From: an uncultured Bacteroidota bacterium
Lineage (GTDB): Bacteria > Bacteroidota > Bacteroidia > Flavobacteriales_D > Parvicellaceae
NCBI GenBank assembly: GCA_902536695.1
Contig: CACAYQ010000008.1
Span: 1 to 41,610, forward strand
DNA: 41,610 nt
Direction of reading: 5' to 3'
Shown: one piece after another, positions 7,060 to 15,520 of the stretch
Layout: each line of letters opens with the position of its first letter
Position numbering within the stretch: position 1 is the first letter of the stretch
Notes under the pieces: model-generated
Databases searched by the model: none
Seen by the model: only the letters and a program-made list of their open reading frames with translations
Told to the model about the DNA's origin: nothing
Translations under genes and position numbers: made by a program

Positions 7060-9246
7060 TTACTCCATTCTTACTACTTTTTCAATTCCCTCAATATTTC
7101 TTAGTTTTCTAATAAGGTTTTCAAGGTGGTTTTTATCATAAACATAAAGCATTATGTTGCCTTCAAAAACCCCATCTTTAGAATCAAAGTTTAATGATTT
7201 CATATTTACTTTTTCCAGATCGGATATGATAGTAGTAAGTTCCTTGACCAGTCCTACGTTGTCTATTCCAATAAATTTTAGTCCTGTAATAAATGCATCT
7301 CTTTTGTAATCCTTCCAGTTTGCAGCTAAAATTCTGTATGCATAGTTTGCTCTTAATTGCCTTGCATTTGGGCAATTATTCCTATGAATTTTAATTCCAT
7401 CATTTATGGTGATAAAACCAAATACCTGATCACCTGGTAAAGGATTGCAACACGGGGCTAATTTGTAATCTAGATTTGGATCTGCACCTTCACCTATTAT
7501 TATTTCGTTCTCATTTCCTCTCACACGTTGAACTAATGACTCGAAAGTGTTCTTTATACTTTTCGTTATGGAAGAGCTGATGTATAGTTGCCCTGATTTA
7601 TGATTAATCTCTTTAATTTTGCTTAAGTCAACTGTTCCTTGAGCAATTTGAAAGAAAAATTCTGTGTGTTCTTTAAAATGGTAATGTTTTAAAATAATTT
7701 TAAGATTATTTTCTGAAAAATTAAGTTTTAAAGCGTTTAGTTTACGTTCTAGAATTTCCTTGCCATTAATAGCTAATTTCTTTTTTTCTTCTTTTAGAGT
7801 TTGCTTGATTTTTGATTTGGCTTTTGAAGTAATGACAAAGTCTAACCAAGCTTCTTTAGGTATTTGTTTCTTAGAAGTTAAAATTTCTATTTGATCTCCA
7901 CTCTTAAGTACGTAACTTAAAGGAACTAATTTACTATTTACTTTAGCTCCTATACAACTGATGCCAACGTCTGTATGCACAGAGAAGGCAAAGTCTAATG
8001 CAGTTGCATTTTTAGGCAAGGTGAAAAGATCGCCTTTTGGTGTAAAGACATATATTTCGTCACTATATAAATTTGTTTTAAAATCATCAAGAAAATCTGA
8101 AGTGTTGGAATCCTTGTTTTCCATGATTTCTCTAATTTCGGAAATCCACTTATCAAACCCTGTATTTTTATCGGTTCCTTCTTTATATCTCCAATGTGCT
8201 GCTAGTCCTTTTTCAGCAATATCATCCATCCTTCTACTTCTTATCTGTACTTCTACCCATTTTCCAGTAGGACTCATTACGGTAGTATGAAGTGATTCAT
8301 AGCCATTTTGCTTTGGATAAGAAATCCAATCTCTTAATCTCTCAGGATTAGGAATGTAAAAATCGGTAACAACGCTATATACTTTCCAACAGTCAGCTTT
8401 CTCTTCAGGAGAGTCAAGAATAATTCTAATTGCAAAAACATCAAAAACTTCTTCAAAATCAACACCTTTATCTTTCATTTTTCGATGTATGGAAGGTATT
8501 GATTTTGTTCTCGCTTTTAGTTTATATCGAAATCCTTGTTTATCTAGCTCTTTTTTAATGGGATGACTGAATTTTTGTATGTAACGATCTCTTACTGCTT
8601 TGGTCTTCTCTAATTTATTTTTAATTAGGTTATACTCTTTTGGATAAGTGAATTTGAAGGACAAATCTTCCATTTCGGTCTTTATAGAATAAAGTCCTAA
8701 TCTGTGCGCTAAAGGGGCATATAAATATGCAGTTTCCGAAGCAATCTTGAGTTTTTTGATTTCCTTCATAGAATCCAATGTTCTCATATTATGAAGTCGA
8801 TCTGCTAATTTGATAAGAATTACTCTGACGTCATCTGGAATAGTTAAGAACATTTTTTTAAAGTTTTCAGCCTGTGTGGAACTTGTAAAATCAAATTCTC
8901 CTGAAATTTTAGTTAAGCCGTCAATAATATTTCTCACTTTATTACCGAAATTGCTTTCTATGTCATTTAAGGTTATATTGGTGTCTTCCACTGTATCATG
9001 CAATAGTGCACAAACGATAGAGGTTGGCCCTAAACCTATTTCATCGGCACAAATTCTTGCCACAGCCAATGGGTGAAAAATGTAGGGTTCTCCAGATTTA
9101 CGTCTCATGGACTGATGGGCCTTTGAAGCTACATTAAATGCCTTTCTTATAAATTTGGTTTCTTCTTTTGAACGATTGGACTTAATAGATCTTAAAACAC
9201 CTCTGTAGGCGTTAAGAATCATTTTATTTTCCAATTCAATGTCCAT
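7060..9246 (-). CDS. Bifunctional (p)ppGpp synthetase/hydrolase, RelA/SpoT family
   Basis: This full-length 728-residue long RSH enzyme makes and degrades the stringent alarmone (p)ppGpp. The N-terminal hydrolase domain is intact, with HPLAVARI, the HD motif in ALLHDTVEDT, and LADRLHNMRTL. The synthetase domain carries FDVFAIRIIL, YPKQNGYESLHT and VQIRSRRMDDIAEKGLAAHW. The TGS domain starts at about residue 400 (IYVFTPKGDLFTLP) and continues with the usual ALDFAFSVHTDVG. A Cys-containing conserved region (LAPCCNPLPGDQVFGF) precedes the C-terminal ACT domain. Both catalytic domains look complete, so it is probably bifunctional. It sits 3 bp from the fumarylacetoacetase gene upstream and 20 bp from the Fur-family gene downstream. 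Confidence 0.96.
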   Translation of the reverse strand: MDIELENKMILNAYRGVLRSIKSNRSKEETKFIRKAFNVASKAHQSMRRKSGEPYIFHPLAVARICADEIGLGPTSIVCALLHDTVEDTNITLNDIESNFGNKVRNIIDGLTKISGEFDFTSSTQAENFKKMFLTIPDDVRVILIKLADRLHNMRTLDSMKEIKKLKIASETAYLYAPLAHRLGLYSIKTEMEDLSFKFTYPKEYNLIKNKLEKTKAVRDRYIQKFSHPIKKELDKQGFRYKLKARTKSIPSIHRKMKDKGVDFEEVFDVFAIRIILDSPEEKADCWKVYSVVTDFYIPNPERLRDWISYPKQNGYESLHTTVMSPTGKWVEVQIRSRRMDDIAEKGLAAHWRYKEGTDKNTGFDKWISEIREIMENKDSNTSDFLDDFKTNLYSDEIYVFTPKGDLFTLPKNATALDFAFSVHTDVGISCIGAKVNSKLVPLSYVLKSGDQIEILTSKKQIPKEAWLDFVITSKAKSKIKQTLKEEKKKLAINGKEILERKLNALKLNFSENNLKIILKHYHFKEHTEFFFQIAQGTVDLSKIKEINHKSGQLYISSSITKSIKNTFESLVQRVRGNENEIIIGEGADPNLDYKLAPCCNPLPGDQVFGFITINDGIKIHRNNCPNARQLRANYAYRILAANWKDYKRDAFITGLKFIGIDNVGLVKELTTIISDLEKVNMKSLNFDSKDGVFEGNIMLYVYDKNHLENLIRKLRNIEGIEKVVRME

Positions 9247-9249
9247 ATG

Positions 9250-10521
9250 TTATTTTGCAGGGAGTACTAAGGTGCTTACTTCACCAAACCCAATCTTTAT
9301 ATCTTTGTTTTGAGCTGTGCCTCTCATTATCACAGTATCTCCATCATTGATGAATTTCCGAGTTGATCCATCTGGCATGGTAATAGGTTGGGTTCCTTTC
9401 CAACTTATTTCAAGCATGGACCCATAGGCTTCTTTTTGATCACCAGATATGGTTCCAGAAGCAAGTAGATCTCCACATCTAATATCACACCCGTTAATGG
9501 TGTGATGAGCCAGCTGTTGGTTCATATTCCAGTACATGTTTTTGAAATTACTCTTTGAAACTATTTTTTCTTCTCCATTTGGTATTTTAATGGCTACTTC
9601 TAAGTCAATATCGTAATGTTTATCACCTTTATATTCTAAATAAGGAAGCACATCTGGGTATTGTTTAGGTCCTGGGATCTTATAAGGTTGTAAAGCGTCC
9701 AGGGTTACGATCCACGGTGACATAGAACTGGCAAAGTTTTTAGCTAAAAAGGGTCCTAGGGGAACATACTCCCACTTTTGAATATCTCTTGCAGACCAGT
9801 CATTAAATAGACACATGCCAAAGATGTAGTCATCCGCCTCAGCAGTAGTTATGCTATCTCCTAACGGTTTCCCATCAAATGTAAAAAACCCCATTTCTAG
9901 TTCGAAATCTAATAGCTTACACGGACCAAAAACAGGATTTGGTTGATCATCAGGTTTTTGTTGACCTTTAGGTCTGTGAATAGGGACTCCAGACGCAATA
10001 ACAGAAGATGATCTTCCGTGGTAGCCAACAGGGATGTGCTTCCAGTTTGGTAATAGAGCATTGTCTGGATCCCTAAACATACAGCCTACGTTGTAAGCGT
10101 GTTGTTCACTGGAGTAAAAATCAGTGTAATCACCTATTTCAATGGGTAAATGAAGATTAGCAATTGATTGGTTATCTAGTACTAAATCGTAATGATTTTT
10201 ATTAGACTGCAATTCATCATTTTTTTGATCTAATAGAAACGAAACTTGATCTCTGAGTGCTCTTACGGCAAACTTTCCGTGTTGCATCATTGCATTTAAA
10301 TAGCTATTATTAAAATCTTCAGCACTAAATGGTAATTCATTTAAATAACCAAGTTCTTTTAGGGAAGCTAAGTCTATAATGTTTTCACCAATGGCAACTC
10401 CAACCCTTTTGTTTTTTTTCTCTGTAGAGAAAATTCCAAATGGCAGGTTTTGAATCGGGAAATCGGAGTTGTTTGGTACTTCCACCCATGATTTTAATTT
10501 TGGATCGTTTGCATTAATCAT
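9250..10521 (-). CDS. fahA: Fumarylacetoacetase
   Basis: This enzyme of about 423 residues performs the last step of tyrosine/homogentisate breakdown, splitting fumarylacetoacetate into fumarate and acetoacetate. Family marks include IGDYTDFYSSEQHAYNVG with the metal and catalytic Asp/His region, VGYHGRSSSVI, LDFELEMGFF with metal-binding Glu residues, and NDWSARDIQ. I prefer the ATG at 10521, which gives a start MINANDPKLKSW and leaves 2 bp after the glyA stop. An ATG three codons upstream (10530) would overlap glyA by 7 bp and is also possible. No other tyrosine-catabolic gene is in the window, so pathway partners must lie elsewhere. Confidence 0.95.
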   Translation of the reverse strand: MINANDPKLKSWVEVPNNSDFPIQNLPFGIFSTEKKNKRVGVAIGENIIDLASLKELGYLNELPFSAEDFNNSYLNAMMQHGKFAVRALRDQVSFLLDQKNDELQSNKNHYDLVLDNQSIANLHLPIEIGDYTDFYSSEQHAYNVGCMFRDPDNALLPNWKHIPVGYHGRSSSVIASGVPIHRPKGQQKPDDQPNPVFGPCKLLDFELEMGFFTFDGKPLGDSITTAEADDYIFGMCLFNDWSARDIQKWEYVPLGPFLAKNFASSMSPWIVTLDALQPYKIPGPKQYPDVLPYLEYKGDKHYDIDLEVAIKIPNGEEKIVSKSNFKNMYWNMNQQLAHHTINGCDIRCGDLLASGTISGDQKEAYGSMLEISWKGTQPITMPDGSTRKFINDGDTVIMRGTAQNKDIKIGFGEVSTLVLPAK

Positions 10522-10523
10522 AT

Positions 10524-11798
10524 TTACCATTGGAAGAGTGGTTTAGGAGCCATTAAATTATTTACTTCTTGTTTTACTCTTGATAAAGCTGTTTCGTTAC
10601 TTGCTTTTGTGAGAGCTTGATCAATTAATTCGGTAATTAATTCAACATCGTTATTACTTACACCTCTAGTTGTAATTGCTGCCGTACCTATTCTAATACC
10701 ACTTGTTACAAAAGGCGATTTATCATCAAAAGGCACCATATTTTTATTAACGGTGATATCTGCTAAACCTAGTGCAAATTCTGCGTCTTTACCTGTGATA
10801 TTTTTATTTCGTAAATCAATTAATATACAATGATTATCTGTTCCATTAGAAATAATTTTGTATCCCTTCTGTAGCAAGATATTTGCCATGTGTGATGCAT
10901 TTTTGACCACGTTTTCAGTGTAGTCTTTGTATTCTTTTTTTGAGGCTTCTTCAAATGCAACAGCTTTTGCGGCAATAATATGCTCTAAAGGCCCACCTTG
11001 GGTTCCTGGGAATACAGCACCATCTATCATAGAAGATAATTTTTTTGTTTTTCCGGATTTGAGTTTTATACACCATGGATTTTCGATGTCATCCCCCATC
11101 ATAATAATACCTCCTCTTGGGCCTCTAAGTGTTTTGTGGGTAGTGGAAGTTACAATATGGCAATGTGGAAGAGGGTCATTGAGTAATCCAGAAGCAATAA
11201 GCCCAGATGGATGAGAAATATCAGCTAAGAGAATAGCACCTAATTCATCTGCTATTGATCGTAAAGATTTGTAATCCCAATCTCTAGAATACGCAGAGGC
11301 CCCACATATGATCATTTTTGGTCTTACGCTATTAGCTTGATCCTTAACCTTGTTGTAATCAATAACCCCTGTGTCTTCTTCAACACCATAAAAGTGAGCA
11401 TCATACAGCTTCCCAGAAAAATTCACAGGTGATCCGTGTGTAAGATGTCCACCATGAGATAAATCAAAACCCAGAATTGCATCACCTGGTTTTAAGCAAG
11501 CTAAAAAAACAGCAGCATTTGCCTGTGACCCAGAATGAGGTTGGACATTGGCCCAAGAAGCACCAAATAATTTTTTTAACCTTTCTATGGCTAAATTTTC
11601 AACCTTATCAACGACCTCACATCCACCATAATATCTTTTTAATGGCAATCCTTCGGCATATTTATTAGTCAGTATTGAGCCGCTGGCGCTCATTACTCCT
11701 TCACTTGCATAATTTTCAGACGCAATTAATTCAATTCCTCTGGTTTGTCTTGATCTTTCTTCATGGATAAGATCTAATATTTCCTCGTCTTTAAACAT
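10524..11798 (-). CDS. glyA: Serine hydroxymethyltransferase
   Basis: This 424-residue PLP enzyme interconverts serine and glycine and supplies one-carbon units to tetrahydrofolate. The family signatures are all present: [36 protein letters not shown], the Asp-containing [11 protein letters not shown], and [13 protein letters not shown] with the PLP lysine near residue 222. The length is usual for the family. It follows the exosortase-associated membrane gene by 29 bp on the same strand and is immediately followed by fumarylacetoacetase. There is a TAAATTTG motif on the minus strand at 11816-11823, but no matching upstream element, so a private promoter is uncertain. Confidence 0.97.
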   Translation of the reverse strand: MFKDEEILDLIHEERSRQTRGIELIASENYASEGVMSASGSILTNKYAEGLPLKRYYGGCEVVDKVENLAIERLKKLFGASWANVQPHSGSQANAAVFLACLKPGDAILGFDLSHGGHLTHGSPVNFSGKLYDAHFYGVEEDTGVIDYNKVKDQANSVRPKMIICGASAYSRDWDYKSLRSIADELGAILLADISHPSGLIASGLLNDPLPHCHIVTSTTHKTLRGPRGGIIMMGDDIENPWCIKLKSGKTKKLSSMIDGAVFPGTQGGPLEHIIAAKAVAFEEASKKEYKDYTENVVKNASHMANILLQKGYKIISNGTDNHCILIDLRNKNITGKDAEFALGLADITVNKNMVPFDDKSPFVTSGIRIGTAAITTRGVSNNDVELITELIDQALTKASNETALSRVKQEVNNLMAPKPLFQW

Positions 11799-11827
11799 AG
11801 ATTTAAGCTTTAAAACAAATTTAATAT

Positions 11828-12325
11828 TTAGGTTTTATTTTTGATTCTGTTGTTGGCATAAAAAGCCAATATAAACGTAATTGGGTATAAAATTGATTGA
11901 ACAAAATGACTTAGCTCAATAGCCACAGCATAAATATGTGGGTCTTTATTTAAAGAATCATATAAAATGTAAAATAGTATTGATGAAATCATAATAATAA
12001 GTCCACCCACGATGAATGTTTTCTTAAACTCATTATACATTTCTTTTTGCCACAATATTTTGGTGAAAAAAAGCCCAATTGCAAAGAAAATAAATGAAAA
12101 TAGTAAAGCTAAAACCCACTTTAAATTAGCGATAGTAGAAGAACTAAGTGAATTAATGAATAATAGCACGGTTGAATCCGTGTAATTAGTGGCATCTAAG
12201 TCCAACGACTTGTAATGTAAAAATTGCATTTGAAGATTAAAATTCACAAAAATATAATCCCTTATAAATTCAAAAAAAATACCAAAAATGATTAGGAGGA
12301 ATAAAATTGTTTTATTTTTCGTCAA
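11828..12325 (-). CDS. Exosortase-associated integral membrane protein
   Basis: This 165-residue protein has about four membrane helices (near residues 8-25, 65-90, 103-123 and 138-158). No enzymatic motif is visible. Its start overlaps the stop of the exosortase gene by 4 bp, and Bacteroidota exosortases (XrtF/XrtX-type) are regularly paired with a small membrane protein of this size and topology that has no known function. That pairing, rather than any motif, supports the name. It is followed by glyA after 29 bp. It may be a cofactor or chaperone of the sorting enzyme, which is inference. Confidence 0.65.
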   Translation of the reverse strand: MTKNKTILFLLIIFGIFFEFIRDYIFVNFNLQMQFLHYKSLDLDATNYTDSTVLLFINSLSSSTIANLKWVLALLFSFIFFAIGLFFTKILWQKEMYNEFKKTFIVGGLIIMISSILFYILYDSLNKDPHIYAVAIELSHFVQSILYPITFILAFYANNRIKNKT

Positions 12326-12855
12326 GAGTTTGTGAATTTTTTAATAAAAAATAACCAGAGCAATAACATAGCTGAATAGATAATTATTTGAAATGTAATG
12401 TTATGATTGAAGTCTAATATTTTTGGATTTACAGCAGCTATATATGTTAATGAGGCCACTCTCATTACATTTAATAAGTGAAGAATGAATATACCAATAG
12501 GGATAAAAATAAGTTTGAAGAACAATCTGCTCTTTAAACAAAAAGTAAAAATTCCAAAAACACCAAATATTTTAATACCATTACAAGGCTCTCCAATCCA
12601 AACTCCATGTTGAAACTCATAATCTAAAATTTTTGATACCACCATATCTCCTTGAATTTCTATGCTTGTTTTGAAACCAAATAATTCCAGTAAAATATTA
12701 GCTTGACTAGCAAGGGTGATAGAAAATGATTCTATAAAGTCATTTTCTTGAAATAAAGGAATTTCATAAATTAGATGGTAAAAGACGAACCAACCAGTTA
12801 TTAAAGGAATAAATATAGCAAGGAAATTTGCTGATGGGTTTAATTTTTTAATCAA
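12322..12855 (-). CDS. Exosortase/archaeosortase-family transpeptidase
   Basis: This is a 177-residue polytopic membrane protein with about five hydrophobic segments. It carries the three catalytic residues of the exosortase family in the right order: Cys91 in GEPCNG, Arg132 in LLNVMRVAS, and His151 in DFNHNITFQ. Exosortases recognise a short C-terminal sorting signal, cut it at the membrane and probably transfer the protein to another molecule. The size fits the short Bacteroidota types (XrtF/XrtX-like) rather than the longer EpsH type. It overlaps its upstream neighbour, a 63-residue PID-CTERM-like protein, by 4 bp, and its downstream membrane partner by 4 bp. Exosortases often lie next to exopolysaccharide loci, as here. 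The exact subtype is uncertain. Confidence 0.85.
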   Translation of the reverse strand: MIKKLNPSANFLAIFIPLITGWFVFYHLIYEIPLFQENDFIESFSITLASQANILLELFGFKTSIEIQGDMVVSKILDYEFQHGVWIGEPCNGIKIFGVFGIFTFCLKSRLFFKLIFIPIGIFILHLLNVMRVASLTYIAAVNPKILDFNHNITFQIIIYSAMLLLWLFFIKKFTNS

Positions 12856-13043
12856 TGAGTTGATTTATTGTAAAATTTATAGCCTAAATAGGCTGCTAGA
12901 AGGGTAAAAACACCAATACCTCCGTCTATGGGTATACATGGTGGTGGCCAACAAAAAGGAGGACTTGGACCTCCGGGTGGTCCTTGCGAGAATAGAGATA
13001 CACAAGGAAGTAATATTAATGTAACTAACAGAAGTCTTTTCAT
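12852..13043 (-). CDS. PID-CTERM-like mini-protein, predicted exosortase substrate
   Basis: This 63-residue protein has a tripartite layout. It starts with a signal peptide (KRLLLVTLILLPCVSLFSQ), continues with a very short Pro/Gly/Cys-rich segment (GPPGGPSPPFCWPPPC), and ends in a sorting-signal-like region: the PID motif in IPIDGG, a hydrophobic helix (VFTLLAAYLGYKF) and a short polar, basic end. After signal cleavage and sorting only about 20 residues would remain. The PID-CTERM pattern is known from small Bacteroidota proteins. The gene overlaps the exosortase gene by 4 bp, which makes a substrate-enzyme pair likely. An overlapping ORF in another frame (12877-13080) lacks these features and is a shadow. 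Confidence 0.75.
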   Translation of the reverse strand: MKRLLLVTLILLPCVSLFSQGPPGGPSPPFCWPPPCIPIDGGIGVFTLLAAYLGYKFYNKSTH

Positions 13044-13132
13044 TAAGCACCAAAAATATGTTTTTATTTATTTTAAACATTATGTTTATGTTAAAATTAG
13101 ATATTTGTAATTCAAAAATTGAATAACTACTG
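13044..13132. promoter_or_regulatory. Divergent intergenic region between the exosortase operon and the polysaccharide locus
   Basis: This 89-bp, very AT-rich gap separates the minus-strand exosortase/glyA run from the plus-strand wzc-led locus. It is the only non-coding space available upstream of both, so promoters for both directions probably lie here or in the flanking coding sequence. Near-matches to the Bacteroidota -7 element (TAnnTTTG) are TATGTTTA at 13081-13088 on the plus strand and TATTTTTG on the minus strand (13051-13058). Neither has a convincing -33 TTG at the usual distance, so exact sites are not assigned. Confidence 0.4.
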
Positions 13133-15520
13133 ATGAATAATCAAAAATCAAATAATATTATTTCATCCAATGATTTGATTTGGCTATTAAATGCTATTCT
13201 AAAAAATTGGTATTTATTTTTGATAATAGTACCTATTTTTGCTGTAGTTGGTTTTATTTATAATCATAAACAGGTACAACAATTTAATACAAAAATTGAA
13301 ATATTACTTAAAAGTAATGATGTGTATGATTACCAAGAAAACTTATACAATAATTTAGGTTTTTACAATTATTATGGAGATATATCAAACCAGCGCAGAA
13401 TTTTGGGTTCTTATGATATGATGCAAAAGGTGCTAACACGCCTAGACCTTTCTTGTTCTTATTTTATTGTTGGAAGACTAAATACTAAAGAATTCTTCAA
13501 TGAACTTCCTTTCAAGGTTGATGCAAAAGTTTTTAATCCTTATCTCTACGAGTTGCCTATTGATTTTAAAATTCTAGATAATAAACGTTATGAGCTTTCA
13601 TATACTCTTAATGAAAAAAACATAAAACAAATTCATTATTTTGATTCTCTTGAAACCACTACTGCATATTCGATAAATACAAAACTAAATGCAGTTTTAG
13701 ATACTGAAAGAGTTAAAAATCTTTCTGAAATCAACTATCGAATCGTAATGCACGATGATAGTTATTGGGTAAATAGAATTATTTCCAATTTATCTATTGA
13801 AAATATTGAATTTACCTCCTTGATAGTAATTGATCTTTTAGATGAAATACCTGAAAGATCACAAATGGTGCTTGATACATTGGCAAGTCAATATATACAG
13901 TATACGCTCGAAAATCAATTTCGAATTAATCAAAATACAATGACCTACATCAACTATCAAATTGAAGATGTTGTTGATATCATTGACTCTATTCAGTTTG
14001 AATTGCAAAATATGAGAGATAAAAAAGGAATTTTAGATGTGGATAAAGAGTCAGAAAAATATTTCCAGTCACTAATGCAACATGAGGCATCAAAGCGAAA
14101 AATTAAATTAAAAATAAAATCATTAGAAAATCTTAAATTATACCTTTCTAAGGTAAATGACGAAAATATTCTACCTCCTTCTCTGTATGTGATGAGTAAT
14201 GATCAATACTTGTCTAATTCTATAAATGATTTTTATGAAAATCAATTAAAAAAAATGGAAATGACGCACGGTTTTAAAAAAGGGCATCAAGAATTAGAAA
14301 AAATAAATGAGAAGATCATTAACCAAAGAAAAGACCTTTTAGTTTACATTCAAAATACCATATCAGCACTAGATTCCGAAATATTAATTGAAGAAAATGA
14401 GATTAATTATTACGAATCTTTAGTGAAAAAAATGCCTCTTTCCGAAAGAGACTTGGCATCCATTCAAAGAAAATTACAGGTAAATGAAAAACTTTATGAA
14501 TTTTTATTGGAAAAAAGAGCTAACACTTTCATTGCAAAGTCTGGTATTGTTCCGCAGACCAAGGTCATTGAAAAGGCAAGAACAGTTGGAATAGTGGGGG
14601 GTAAAGACAATATGATGGTTTTTATTTTTATTTCTACTGGCTTTTTGATCTCTATACTTATTTCGGTTCTGATAAGGATATTTTTTGAAAAAATTTCTCA
14701 ACTAAAAGAATTAAGTGATTTAACCAATATACCCATATTAGGTGGGTTGCCATTTTTAAAAAACTTTCAGTCTATTTTAGATATTAAGATAAAATCTAAA
14801 GATAACTTTGTAGAATCACTAAGATCAATTAGAACCTCTATGAATTTCTTGATGAATAATAATTCTATTGATAAAAATGAATTTAAATCTTTTTTAATCA
14901 CCTCAATTCATCCTGGAGAGGGAAAAACATTTACCACCTTAAATTTAGCCAGGATATTTGCTAGTTCTGGTAAAAAGGTATTAGTAGTTGACTTCGATAT
15001 GCACAAACCGAAAGTACATAAAGAGTTGGGCTTGGACAATTCTGTTGGAAACTCTACAAACTTATCTGCTAAAACAAACATTGATAAATCAACAATTGAA
15101 TTGGAAAAAGACTTATTTGTAATTCCAAGCGGACCAGTTCCTCCTAATCCATCTGAGTTGGTGCTGTCAAAGAAAGTTAAAGAGTTATTTAATTATGCAG
15201 AAAAAAAATTCGACTACATTTTTATTGATACACCTCCAATAGGCTACATTACTGATGCATTGGTATTATCTTCGATTGTTGATCATTCCATATTTGTTAT
15301 GAATACTAAATTCGCAAACAAGAAAGGCCTAACGTTTTTGAATGATATTATTGATAGATCCAACATTAATAGTAATGCTATAATATTAAACGGTGTTAAA
15401 AAAAATAGATTTAAATATTATTACGGAAGATACGGATACGGATACGGATACGGATACGGATACGGATATGGATACGGAAAAGGATATGCTTATGGTAAAG
15501 ATTATGACTATGTACAATAA
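13133..15520 (+). CDS. Wzc-type polysaccharide co-polymerase and tyrosine autokinase with (Tyr-Gly)n tail
   Basis: This 795-residue inner-membrane protein controls chain length and export of surface polysaccharide. It has an N-terminal Wzz domain after a membrane helix at about residues 22-42, long coiled periplasmic helices, and a second helix near 490-512. The cytoplasmic BY-kinase domain carries Walker A (HPGEGKT, about 592-598), Walker A' (VLVVDFDMHKP) and Walker B (FIDTPP). The C-terminus ends in a tyrosine cluster with 15 Tyr in the last ~35 residues, mostly as eight consecutive Tyr-Gly pairs, the expected autophosphorylation site of this kinase class. It is the first gene of the plus-strand polysaccharide locus and overlaps the next gene. 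No cognate phosphatase or OPX/Wza exporter is in view. Confidence 0.93.
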   Translation: MNNQKSNNIISSNDLIWLLNAILKNWYLFLIIVPIFAVVGFIYNHKQVQQFNTKIEILLKSNDVYDYQENLYNNLGFYNYYGDISNQRRILGSYDMMQKVLTRLDLSCSYFIVGRLNTKEFFNELPFKVDAKVFNPYLYELPIDFKILDNKRYELSYTLNEKNIKQIHYFDSLETTTAYSINTKLNAVLDTERVKNLSEINYRIVMHDDSYWVNRIISNLSIENIEFTSLIVIDLLDEIPERSQMVLDTLASQYIQYTLENQFRINQNTMTYINYQIEDVVDIIDSIQFELQNMRDKKGILDVDKESEKYFQSLMQHEASKRKIKLKIKSLENLKLYLSKVNDENILPPSLYVMSNDQYLSNSINDFYENQLKKMEMTHGFKKGHQELEKINEKIINQRKDLLVYIQNTISALDSEILIEENEINYYESLVKKMPLSERDLASIQRKLQVNEKLYEFLLEKRANTFIAKSGIVPQTKVIEKARTVGIVGGKDNMMVFIFISTGFLISILISVLIRIFFEKISQLKELSDLTNIPILGGLPFLKNFQSILDIKIKSKDNFVESLRSIRTSMNFLMNNNSIDKNEFKSFLITSIHPGEGKTFTTLNLARIFASSGKKVLVVDFDMHKPKVHKELGLDNSVGNSTNLSAKTNIDKSTIELEKDLFVIPSGPVPPNPSELVLSKKVKELFNYAEKKFDYIFIDTPPIGYITDALVLSSIVDHSIFVMNTKFANKKGLTFLNDIIDRSNINSNAIILNGVKKNRFKYYYGRYGYGYGYGYGYGYGYGKGYAYGKDYDYVQ
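15431..15478 (+). repeat. Hexanucleotide tandem repeat (TACGGA)8 coding for Tyr-Gly
   Basis: There are eight hexamers in a row: six perfect TACGGA units, one TATGGA, then one more TACGGA. They lie in frame at the 3' end of the wzc gene and encode eight Tyr-Gly pairs. Because the unit is six bases, gain or loss of copies keeps the frame and only changes the number of tyrosines. A nearby degenerate unit (TACGGAAGA at 15422) suggests the array was once longer or is eroding at the edge. Confidence 0.95.

Noticed and set aside
11816-11823. TAAATTTG on the minus strand before glyA as a promoter
   Set aside because: There is no TTG at the right distance upstream, and the leader to the ATG would be only about 10 bases; too weak to assign.
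12877-13080. A 67-codon minus-strand ORF overlapping the PID-CTERM-like gene
   Set aside because: It lacks a signal peptide or any recognised motif, and the alternative frame has a full signal-linker-PID-helix layout and overlaps the exosortase gene as an operon partner would.
15393-15503. Asp-Thr repeat as the N-terminus of the T9SS-type protein
   Set aside because: It would place about 37 residues, including a (Thr-Asp)n tract, before the signal peptide, which is not compatible with normal export; a start near 15504 is better.
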